Shown: positions 16,603 to 23,633 of the stretch, piece after piece | How positions within the stretch are numbered: position 1 is the stretch's first letter | Layout of the letters: each line of letters starts with the position of its first letter | Assembly: GCA_003228495.1 (NCBI GenBank) | Contig: QIDY01000234.1 | Coordinates: 1-30,325 of the forward strand | Length of the DNA: 30,325 nucleotides | Origin: Nitrospirota bacterium | GTDB taxonomy: Bacteria; Nitrospirota; Nitrospiria; Nitrospirales; UBA8639 | Reading direction: 5' to 3' | The notes under the pieces: model-generated | The model's input: only the letters and a program-made list of their open reading frames with translations | The model's database searches: none | Told to the model about the DNA's origin: nothing | Position numbers and translations under genes: made by a program

Positions 16603-18186
16603 ATGATGGAGCAAGAGTTCGACTTTCAAAATTTATTTATATTGGATTTGGCTAATAACCACCAGGGAAACGTGGACCACGGCCTTAACATTATTCGATC
16701 CGTTGCGGAAGTGATTAAAAACCGCCGTGTCCGTGCCGCGATAAAATTTCAATTTCGGCAGCTGGACACGTTCATTCATCCTAGCCACCAAACACAAAGC
16801 GAACTCAAGTACATTCAGCGTTTTCAATCTACTCGTTTGGATCAAGCTCAATTTCAAATTTTGCTGAATGCAGTCTGGTCTCAAGGCTTGTTAGCCATGT
16901 GTACGCCTTTCGATGAAGAATCCGTTCATATGGCTGTCGACATGGGTTTCAATGTATTAAAAGTTGCGAGTTGTTCAGCAAAAGACTGGCCCCTTCTCGA
17001 AGAAATCGCCAATGCAGGACCACCGGTTGTCTGTTCCACAGGTGGCCTGACTCTTGAGGACATTGACAATGTCACCAGTTTTTTTCAGCATCGTGCGGTC
17101 CAATTTGCCCTCATGCATTGCGTATCCATCTATCCAACACCGGACGAGATGCTTGCCTTGAATCAAATACACATGCTCCGCAATCGATACCCCAATATTC
17201 CCATTGGTTGGTCAACGCATGAAAACCCAGGCGACACCGTCCCAGTTCAAATCGCCGTCGCTTTGGGGGCGAAGCTCTTCGAACGCCATATCGGCGTAGA
17301 AACCGACACGATTAAATTGAATGCTTATTCATCTACTCCTGAGCAAATCGACCAATGGCTGAAAGCCCATGGACGGGCCACTGTATTGTGCGGACCGGAT
17401 AGTCGGCCTCCTGTTTCCGAAATTGAACAAGCGTCACTGGATGGCTTACGTCGGGGAGTGTTTGCCAGGCGTCCGATAAAAAAAGGGCATACGCTTTCCC
17501 GAGACTCAGTGTACTTTGCAATGCCCTACGTTGAAGGACAAGTAGAAAGTGGGCATTGGAAGGATGGCTATCAAGCCAATCAGGATGTTCTTCCGAATCA
17601 ACCGGTCATCCAAGAAGCCGTGGAAATTGATGTAGATCAAGGGATTGTGACACTAAAACAGGCCATTCACGAGATCAAGGCCTTACTCAATGAAGCCAAA
17701 ATCCAATTAGGTAGTGAGTTTAAAGTGGAATATTCCCACCATTATGGCCTTGAGAATTTCCGGAAAACCGGTGCAGCCATAATTGAATGTATTAATCGCG
17801 AATATTGTAAAAAACTGGTCATTCAACTCCCTGGTCAACGCCACCCTTCCCATTATCATGCACGGAAAGAAGAAACGTTTCAAATTCTGTATGGCATTTT
17901 GCATGTCAATACCGACGGATACCCACGCATACTCCATCCGGGGGAAACCATACTTATCCAACCAGGAGTCTGGCATTCTTTTTGGACAGACCACGGTGTC
18001 ATTTTTGAAGAAATTTCCACTACCCATTACAACAATGACTCGTTTTATGCAGACAAACGAATCAATAAATTACCACGGTCTGAACGAAAAACCTTAGTCG
18101 ACCATTGGGGGCGTTTCCAAATCACTCCGAATCAGACATCACAGAACACCGCCGAAATACCCATTGCTGACACTCAGGTGTCATGA
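16603..18186 (+). CDS. neuB: NeuB-family nonulosonic acid synthase fused to a C-terminal cupin
   Basis: A 527-residue protein. Residues about 10-270 form the NeuB TIM barrel: LDLANNHQGN, AIKFQFRQ, CTPFDEES, CSTGGLTLEDI, HCVSIYPTP, IGWSTHE and the metal-linked ERHIG with His229. A short SAF-like segment follows (about 285-320, RRGVFARRPIKKGHTLSRDS). Residues about 400-490 add a cupin with His417-Tyr-His419, Glu423/Glu424 and His458, a plausible metal site. NeuB enzymes condense PEP with an N-acyl mannosamine-type sugar (or its 6-phosphate) to give a nonulosonic acid. The cupin may isomerise or bind the sugar. AAAGG 8 bases upstream supports ATG 16603. The stop overlaps the HAD gene start by four bases. 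The name neuB is by family; the product could be any nonulosonate. Confidence 0.85.
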   Translation: MMEQEFDFQNLFILDLANNHQGNVDHGLNIIRSVAEVIKNRRVRAAIKFQFRQLDTFIHPSHQTQSELKYIQRFQSTRLDQAQFQILLNAVWSQGLLAMCTPFDEESVHMAVDMGFNVLKVASCSAKDWPLLEEIANAGPPVVCSTGGLTLEDIDNVTSFFQHRAVQFALMHCVSIYPTPDEMLALNQIHMLRNRYPNIPIGWSTHENPGDTVPVQIAVALGAKLFERHIGVETDTIKLNAYSSTPEQIDQWLKAHGRATVLCGPDSRPPVSEIEQASLDGLRRGVFARRPIKKGHTLSRDSVYFAMPYVEGQVESGHWKDGYQANQDVLPNQPVIQEAVEIDVDQGIVTLKQAIHEIKALLNEAKIQLGSEFKVEYSHHYGLENFRKTGAAIIECINREYCKKLVIQLPGQRHPSHYHARKEETFQILYGILHVNTDGYPRILHPGETILIQPGVWHSFWTDHGVIFEEISTTHYNNDSFYADKRINKLPRSERKTLVDHWGRFQITPNQTSQNTAEIPIADTQVS

Positions 18187-18875
18187 TTCGATGCATCGTC
18201 TTTGATTTTGATGGAACCTTAGTTGTCTCCAATCACATAAAGCTTCAAGCCTTTTACGAAATCACATACTCCCACGATCCCACCGGGTCTACGGTCACAC
18301 ATATTCTGGAACAATATCCCAATAAAGATCGCCATGGCATTTTCCTTGAGATCGTCCGTGAACTCTTCGCCAAAAAACAGATCCCCAATAATCAAAGTCC
18401 AGAAGCCTTAACTAATCAATGGACCGAGGCCTACACTTGCAGTTGCGAGCAAGCCATCGCCACATGTGAAGAAGTCCCAGGGGCATCTGATACCTTAAGA
18501 TGGATCTCCCAACAAAACATTCCAATTTTTATTAATTCCCGAACACCAATTACCACTCTAAACAGATTGGTAACGTTACGGTCCTTCAATCTTTATGCTT
18601 CTGAAATATATGGAGCTCCAGCAACTAAATCTGAAAACTTAGGGAAAATTCAAAACCTGGCCCAAGCCCAATCACAAGAAATACTCTTTGTGGGAGACAG
18701 TGAGGATGACCGGAAGGCCGCTCTTGAAGTAGGCTGTCACTTTGTAGGGGTCATATTAGGGGAAGAGAATCGTTTCAAACAGCCTCCTGAACATCAGATT
18801 ACGGATCTCTACCAATTGCAAAAGATCATAACAAGCCTCCGCAAAAACAATTGCCAGGAATGCAACGCCCATTAA
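18183..18875 (+). CDS. HAD-family phosphatase, probably for the nonulosonate 9-phosphate
   Basis: A 230-residue HAD hydrolase with all four motifs: DFDGTL (nucleophile Asp8 and Asp10), FINSRTP (motif II Ser), the motif III lysine in ATKSENLGKI, and FVGDSEDDRKAA (motif IV acidic pair). The cap region between motifs I and II is helical (C1 type). The start ATG overlaps the stop of the NeuB-cupin gene (ATGA), giving translational coupling. In pathways where the synthase makes a 9-phosphate a HAD enzyme removes the phosphate before CMP activation; that is the inferred role. The final residues CNAH run directly into a palindromic repeat that provides the TAA stop. Confidence 0.83.
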   Translation: MIRCIVFDFDGTLVVSNHIKLQAFYEITYSHDPTGSTVTHILEQYPNKDRHGIFLEIVRELFAKKQIPNNQSPEALTNQWTEAYTCSCEQAIATCEEVPGASDTLRWISQQNIPIFINSRTPITTLNRLVTLRSFNLYASEIYGAPATKSENLGKIQNLAQAQSQEILFVGDSEDDRKAALEVGCHFVGVILGEENRFKQPPEHQITDLYQLQKIITSLRKNNCQECNAH

Positions 18876-19042
18876 CCTAGAAACGGCAGTAGGGCGCAAA
18901 AAAGACACGTAAGGTATTGGTGTGCATGGCGAAATAAAAAAATTTGTGGTCACCTTATGGGTGATGAGACATTTTTTTATTTTGCTAGGTGCGGCAAGAG
19001 CTTGCGTGGACTTTTGTGATCCAACTGCGGTTTCTAGGTTAA
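18872..19042. repeat. 171-bp palindromic MITE-like element
   Basis: Bounded by TTAACCTAG (18872-18880) and its exact complement CTAGGTTAA (19034-19042). The arms remain largely complementary further in: TAACCTAGAAACGGCAG on the left against TAACCTAGAAACCGCAG read from the right, then matching CAAAA and CACG blocks, and an inner ATAAAAAAAT/ATTTTTTTAT pair. The whole element could fold into one long hairpin whose tip is near 18955. It is unrelated in sequence to the 188-bp element near 5-6 kb. It starts at the TAA of the HAD gene and separates it from the NeuA-like gene. It could act as a terminator or mRNA-stabilising structure as well as being mobile DNA. Confidence 0.85.
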
Positions 19043-19175
19043 AACCATTTTGACTATTACATGCCAAATTGGAGGTTCCTTCCGAGTGGCTGACATACAT
19101 ACAGAGTACACAAGTATTTTAAAATGATCGCGTCGCCTCAATAAGATTCTCTTCGAGTCCCTTTTGGAGCCCCAA

Positions 19176-19901
19176 TTGATTGAAAACAAAAGGATACTTG
19201 CAGTCTGTCCAGCACGTGGTGGCAGCAAGGGAATTCCCCTGAAGAATCTTATTCCCTTTTTAGGGGTTCCCCTCGTTGCAAGAGTGGGGCATTTTGTCTC
19301 AGAAATTTCTATGATAGACCGAGCTATCGTGTCTACCGATCACCCAGAGATTGCCGAAGTTGCACGTCAATCCGGCTTGGATGCTCCGTTCTTTCGGCCA
19401 GAAGACCTTTCCGGAGACCAAATATCTGATGCGCAAGTGCTCATTCACGCCCTCAAGGAAATAGAGCGCATCGATAAGGTGAGATATGATATTGTGGTCA
19501 TGCTTCAACCAACCTCCCCATTGAGACAAGCAAAGCATGTTACTCAAGCTATTCAGATGCTTGTGAATGAACAGTGGGATGCCGTGTGGACCGTTTCGGA
19601 AACTGATTCGAAAGGACATCCCCTAAAACAACTTACGGTAGACTCCAGCCGTATCAACTATTACGATCCAGCCGGAAACCAGATTATCGCCCGACAACAA
19701 CTGACTCCGGTTTATCACCGAAATGGGGTAGCCTATGTCATCACGCGCAAATGTCTCCTCGAAGATGGTAGCATTATGGGGAAACGGACAGGAGCTCTCA
19801 TCCTTTCTGAATATCTGATTAGTATCGATACCATGTGGGACTTAAAATTAACTGAATTTGTTCATTCACAAGAACAGAAAGATTCGAGACTTCAAACTTA
19901 G
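19176..19901 (+). CDS. neuA: Acylneuraminate cytidylyltransferase-like CMP-sugar synthetase
   Basis: A 241-residue protein of the CMP-NeuAc synthetase family: ILAVCPARGGSKGIPLKN (CTP-binding Arg and Lys, residues 7-24), IVSTDHPEIAEVA, FFRPEDLSGDQISD, MLQPTSPLRQ, VYHRNGVAYV and SEYLISIDTMWDL. It activates a nonulosonic acid with CTP, giving the donor for a surface glycosyltransferase. No ATG lies near the conserved N-terminus. TTG 19176 has GGAG 6 bases upstream and is preferred; TTG 19164 would add four residues. It follows the palindromic element rather than the HAD stop directly, so it may need its own promoter in 19043-19175, where I see none that is convincing. Confidence 0.84.
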   Translation: MIENKRILAVCPARGGSKGIPLKNLIPFLGVPLVARVGHFVSEISMIDRAIVSTDHPEIAEVARQSGLDAPFFRPEDLSGDQISDAQVLIHALKEIERIDKVRYDIVVMLQPTSPLRQAKHVTQAIQMLVNEQWDAVWTVSETDSKGHPLKQLTVDSSRINYYDPAGNQIIARQQLTPVYHRNGVAYVITRKCLLEDGSIMGKRTGALILSEYLISIDTMWDLKLTEFVHSQEQKDSRLQT

Positions 19902-19985
19902 GGACACAGGGCTATGCCCTTTTCCCACTGGGTAATGAGTTCTCATGAAGAATTGTAGGAAAGCTGGATCGTAATATGTAAACAT

Positions 19986-21011
19986 ATGCAACCTATGAGC
20001 CCTACCCTTGCCATACCATCCCGCCAAACTTCCCATGAGACTAGAGTGGAAGGAGCTTGTGACCTTTGCCATTCTACCGAGGCCTTTCTCCTGGCAGAAC
20101 CGTCGCCCTTGAATAGCCAAATAGTCCTGTGTGGTCACTGTCATCTGATGTATGCTTGCCCCCAACTTTCCCCAGACACCCTAGATAGTTTTTACGACGA
20201 TGATTTCAGGAATGATCCAGGCAGTCGAATGAGGCCAGGAGAAGGGCTAGAAGATCAAGACGACATTCGGAAACAAGATGCCACAGCGGAGTGGGGACTA
20301 GATATTATTAAACGGTTTACAGGCATAAAAGATCAAAAGATCCTCAACTTAAGATGCCAATCAGGCGCTCTCGCTGCAAGATTAAAATCTGAAGGGGCAA
20401 TCGTGTATTGTGCTGAACCCTTCGAAAAAAACATACAGTACGCCACAAAACTTCGGGGGTTGACTGAGGTATCGTTGTTGCCTTTCTCAGGTTTTCCAAC
20501 CTTACCGATTCCCTACCAGCTTCAATTTGATGTTATCAATATTTTGATGCATCACGTCCTAGCACACATTCTTTCCCCTCGTACCTTGCTAGAAAAATTA
20601 TTTGAAATGTTGGTGCCGGGGGGGTATCTTTTTCTTGATGAAAAAGATGTCCTCTTACCCGCGCGATATAAAATACAATCGATATTTGAGTCAGGTCTGG
20701 CCCACCAGTATCATCTCACCGTACACACAACCGCCCGATACCTTGAATCGACTGGGTTTAGATTAATTGAATGTCAGATCGACAAGAAGCGAATAAGCGA
20801 TTTCCATCATATCCGGGCCGTTGCCCAAAAACCTGACGTACATGAAATTTCCACAGGCGGGTTCAAATCCTCTTTACCTTACGCCTCAATTAGAGAGATT
20901 CAACAACGTTTAGAGTGGTTGAGGAAAACCTGGGCGATACGTCAGGCAGGGTTTTTTGCCAAACGAAAAGCGTCTAAACTCATGCGACGCCTCCGAAAGC
21001 ATATTCGGTGA
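19986..21011 (+). CDS. Class I SAM methyltransferase-like protein with N-terminal zinc ribbon
   Basis: A 341-residue protein. The N-terminal CDLC (Cys25, Cys28) and CGHC (Cys49, Cys52) form a likely zinc-binding site, as in sugar C-methyltransferase-type proteins of surface polysaccharide loci. The following domain has the class I methyltransferase layout, with KILNLRCQSGALAARL at about 118-133, CAEPF, FDVINILMHHVLAHI and LVPGGYLFLDEKD. Motif I is unusual: the normal acidic residue and two of its glycines are replaced (LNLRCQSG instead of an LDxGCGSG type), so SAM binding may be weak or changed. The basic C-terminus (AKRKASKLMRRLRKHIR) may contact the membrane or nucleic acid. It is the last gene of the plus-strand run and is convergent with the PhyH-like gene. 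Confidence 0.72.
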   Translation: MQPMSPTLAIPSRQTSHETRVEGACDLCHSTEAFLLAEPSPLNSQIVLCGHCHLMYACPQLSPDTLDSFYDDDFRNDPGSRMRPGEGLEDQDDIRKQDATAEWGLDIIKRFTGIKDQKILNLRCQSGALAARLKSEGAIVYCAEPFEKNIQYATKLRGLTEVSLLPFSGFPTLPIPYQLQFDVINILMHHVLAHILSPRTLLEKLFEMLVPGGYLFLDEKDVLLPARYKIQSIFESGLAHQYHLTVHTTARYLESTGFRLIECQIDKKRISDFHHIRAVAQKPDVHEISTGGFKSSLPYASIREIQQRLEWLRKTWAIRQAGFFAKRKASKLMRRLRKHIR

Positions 21012-21071
21012 ATAACGTAGGGATTACCTGAAATATTAATGTTTGGGTAATTTCGACCGAATCCTTTCCGG

Positions 21072-22007
21072 TCAATGAATACCTAGCGCTAACTTTTGAA
21101 CAGAATCAAGATCAAGTCCCGGAAGATCAGGAGGTACTTGAAAAGGTGCAGTAGATTGATAGGCTGTATGAATGTTAAGAAATTGGATAATTAAGACTAA
21201 ACGATCTCTTCGATTAAACCGACTCCCATAGTGAAGACAGCGAGATGTGTCCAAGAAGGCTCCTGACCCAGCTGGGCCAATAAGCTTGACCTCCTTATTT
21301 CTCGCACCGGCCTTGTAAATTCGCTCGTCACTAACCCGACTAACACGCCGGATAGATTTCTGGACATGCTCAGAAATATCCGCAGGAATAAAGGTGAGGG
21401 GCCCCTGATCTTCCTTCGTTTCAAAGATGTTAACAAACACCTTTAGCTGCGTGAGATCTTCGTAATCAAAGTGAAACAGTTGGCTTGAACGAGCAGTTTC
21501 ATTCGGAGGTGACCAACATAACCTCGCTCCGACTAATCGCGGAATAGTTCCCAAATAGCCGGTCACAGAATCCAAAATGGGCCGCGAAACCATGAATTGA
21601 ATGAGTTGGGGATGACGACAGAACTCAGCTCCTTCGAGAATGGGAAGAAGAAAACGTTTCGTGGGATGCTTTTGAAGATATTCCGGTGAGAATAACGTTC
21701 GGGATTCTTCATAAACCCTCGTGCAGTACCGGACAAGCGCATCAATTCCCGGAATATCGCCACCCTCAAAAAATCGATAGCCGTCCTTGTTGGGAATAAT
21801 CAGCCGCTTCTTAGTGGATGCCAAACTTTCTTTCGCATAACGTTTTCGCAACCGGTATTGTCCAGGACTCCCAGCAATCTTCACCGCCATAAGAAACGGT
21901 TGGATCATTGAGCGAGGAATCCTCAAATGTTTATGTAAGAGCTTATGCAGCCAATTCTGCCGAATAGGTTGCTTTTCCATTTCCGGTATATCAGTGGAAG
22001 GGTTCAT
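21072..22007 (-). CDS. Phytanoyl-CoA dioxygenase-like 2OG-Fe(II) oxygenase
   Basis: A 311-residue protein with the PhyH-type iron site: His179-Phe-Asp181 in QLFHFDYEDL and distal His259 in SRCLHYGSR, followed by an Arg-rich NRRDR (about 265-269) suited to binding 2-oxoglutarate. The basic N-terminal about 60 residues are an extension before the jelly-roll core. Members of this family hydroxylate small molecules, lipids or sugars in many natural-product and surface loci. It is the only minus-strand gene in the right two thirds of the window and converges on the methyltransferase gene with 60 bp between. AGG close to the ATG is the only ribosome-site hint. The substrate is unknown; a lipid or glycan tailoring role is inferred from location. 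Confidence 0.75.
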   Translation of the reverse strand: MNPSTDIPEMEKQPIRQNWLHKLLHKHLRIPRSMIQPFLMAVKIAGSPGQYRLRKRYAKESLASTKKRLIIPNKDGYRFFEGGDIPGIDALVRYCTRVYEESRTLFSPEYLQKHPTKRFLLPILEGAEFCRHPQLIQFMVSRPILDSVTGYLGTIPRLVGARLCWSPPNETARSSQLFHFDYEDLTQLKVFVNIFETKEDQGPLTFIPADISEHVQKSIRRVSRVSDERIYKAGARNKEVKLIGPAGSGAFLDTSRCLHYGSRFNRRDRLVLIIQFLNIHTAYQSTAPFQVPPDLPGLDLDSVQKLALGIH

Positions 22008-22662
22008 CTTACCTGGCTATTCATTGAAGATTTTCAGAGAATCGCCGCAACAAGATAAGTGCATGAAAATTAATGAGATTTCACTCATATTGACACATCC
22101 TCTGTTGCGGTGTGCTAGCCAAAAAAAACCGATTGGTCCAGGTTCAATCTTTCAAGCATCTTTCCTGAACCTCTTCTCTTTGTCAATGAAAGGAGTGTGG
22201 AGCTTATACTAAAAAAATCTGGCATCGAGCCATTGTGCTTCACTAAACGATGAGAAATACTTGGCACAGGACCCGACCTTAAAGAAAAACTGATATTTTA
22301 TGAGATTGCCAAAAGTACATAAAACCAGGATAGTTACCCCTAAAATCTTCAACAGATAATGGGTAGACCGAATTCCCAGAGAGATGATAGCAGGGCCAAT
22401 TTCGGCAAACGGGTCAGAAAAGGGGTCTCAGGCACAAATATGTTGGACAATACTACAATGGACCGTGCTAAAAGATGGAAAAGTGTATGCCGTTTTTGTT
22501 GTGAGTAGAAAATAGTCATGGTAGCCTGCCAAAAATTGTAATGGTTAGAAGGGTTTGTGAATGACAGCGTTCATCTTGATGAATTTTCGTTTGGTTTGAT
22601 GACACCCTTCTTTTAAGATTCCTGGTACAAAGATTTCTCATTCACGTATTGAATCTCAACAA
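22008..22662. other. 655-bp non-coding gap
   Basis: No convincing gene is present on either strand. An 8-bp inverted pair (CCGCAACA at 22045-22052, TGTTGCGG at 22103-22110) and a stretch near 22410-22440 (GGGTCAGAAAAGGGGTCTCA) are the only structured pieces. The latter resembles the degenerate flanks often left by REP-associated (RAYT-type) transposases, but no transposase remnant is readable. AGAAGGGT and ACCCTTCT around 22549-22615 are another distant pair. Promoters for the divergent genes at 22007 and 22663 should lie here but I cannot place them. Confidence 0.5.
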
Positions 22663-23427
22663 ATGCCAACTCTTACACTTCTTCGACACGGCAAAAGCAT
22701 TTGGAATAAGGAAAAGCGGTTTACTGGATGGACAGATATCGCATTGAGTAAACACGGCATTTCAGAAGCCGAACGTGCCGGCCAAATGCTCAAGGATTAC
22801 GGACTAAAATTTGATCTTTGCTTTACCTCTTGCCTTAACCGCGCCACCGAAACCCTTCGGATTGTACTCGACATCATGAACCAATCAGATGTTCCTATAC
22901 AGAAAAGTTGGCGCCTCAACGAACGCCATTACGGAGCGTTACAAGGCTTAGATTGGTGGGAAGCGACAAGAAAGTACGGAGCCAAACAGCTTCTCATTTG
23001 GCAAAGACATTTTGATATACCTCCACCACCCTTGGATGTCACAGATACACGATTCCCCGGCCATGACCCCCTTTATTCCCAACTTTTACCTACCGAATTT
23101 CCTCGAAGCGAAAGCCTCAAAGACACACTTGCGCGGCTTCTACCATTCTGGCACGGTACTATCGTTCCTGAACTTCAACAACACAAACGGATACTGATTG
23201 TGGCACATAATAATAGCCTTCGAAGTTTACTGAAACATGTGGACGACATTACGGACAAGGACATACCAAAAATAACAATCCGTACCGCGGCCCCCATCGT
23301 CTATGAACTTGATGACCAAATGAAACCCTATAACCGTCTACATCTTCAATCACAATCGAAACTTAGGGAATGGGTACAGGGAAAACTAGGAAATTGGGTT
23401 AACAGGTCTTCCGGAAAGAAAAAATGA
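22663..23427 (+). CDS. gpmA: Divergent 2,3-BPG-dependent phosphoglycerate mutase paralogue
   Basis: A 254-residue histidine phosphatase superfamily protein that follows GpmA closely: LLRHGKSIWNKEKRFTGWTD, CFTSCLNRATETL, SWRLNERHYGALQG, DIPPPPLDVTD, FPGHDP, and His182 in ILIVAHNNSLRSLL. The phosphorylated His9, Arg8, the acid/base Glu of RLNERHYG and His182 are all kept. Three normally near-invariant places differ: Lys11 where Glu or Gln is usual (RHGKS), Asn183 instead of Gly after the second His, and IRTAAP instead of the NIPTGxP phosphate loop. It may be a phosphatase or mutase on another phosphorylated sugar. The C-terminus has a basic tail (WVNRSSGKKK). It stands alone in a surface-carbohydrate locus rather than with glycolytic genes. 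The symbol is by family only. Confidence 0.75.
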   Translation: MPTLTLLRHGKSIWNKEKRFTGWTDIALSKHGISEAERAGQMLKDYGLKFDLCFTSCLNRATETLRIVLDIMNQSDVPIQKSWRLNERHYGALQGLDWWEATRKYGAKQLLIWQRHFDIPPPPLDVTDTRFPGHDPLYSQLLPTEFPRSESLKDTLARLLPFWHGTIVPELQQHKRILIVAHNNSLRSLLKHVDDITDKDIPKITIRTAAPIVYELDDQMKPYNRLHLQSQSKLREWVQGKLGNWVNRSSGKKK

Positions 23428-23495
23428 TGGACAACCTGATTTTTTAGGCAGTTTCAATCCACTCATCCTAAGTCTTAAAAGTTTAAAAAATGAAA

Positions 23496-23512
23496 AAAGA
23501 TCTAGGATCTTT
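23496..23512 (+). terminator. Short hairpin after the mutase-like gene
   Basis: AAAGATC (23496-23502), TAG loop, GATCTTT (23506-23512). It lies 69 bp after the mutase stop, preceded by an A-run and followed by CTAAAATAAC. The stem is short and there is no proper T-run, so it may only be a weak terminator. Confidence 0.25.
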
Positions 23513-23633
23513 CTAAAATAACAAGTTGATTTCTGCTCAGTTGAAACCAACTACCATTTGCATGCCCCACCTCAAGACACATCTCTTGATTGTCCTCAGG
23601 TGCCAAGAAAAACTTATTCCCTCAGTTCCATGA

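Noticed and set aside
21994..22212. Plus-strand 72-codon frame upstream of the mutase-like gene
   Set aside because: It has no ribosome site, overlaps the PhyH-like gene start, and its translation shows no family resemblance.
22259..22280. Sigma-54-like TTGGCAC element
   Set aside because: The required GC of the -12 half is not at the correct spacing, and the gene start is about 400 bp away.
22405..22445. RAYT/REP remnant
   Set aside because: The short G/A-rich stretch looks like such flanks, but no second arm or transposase fragment can be aligned by eye, so it is kept only as a remark in the gap entry.
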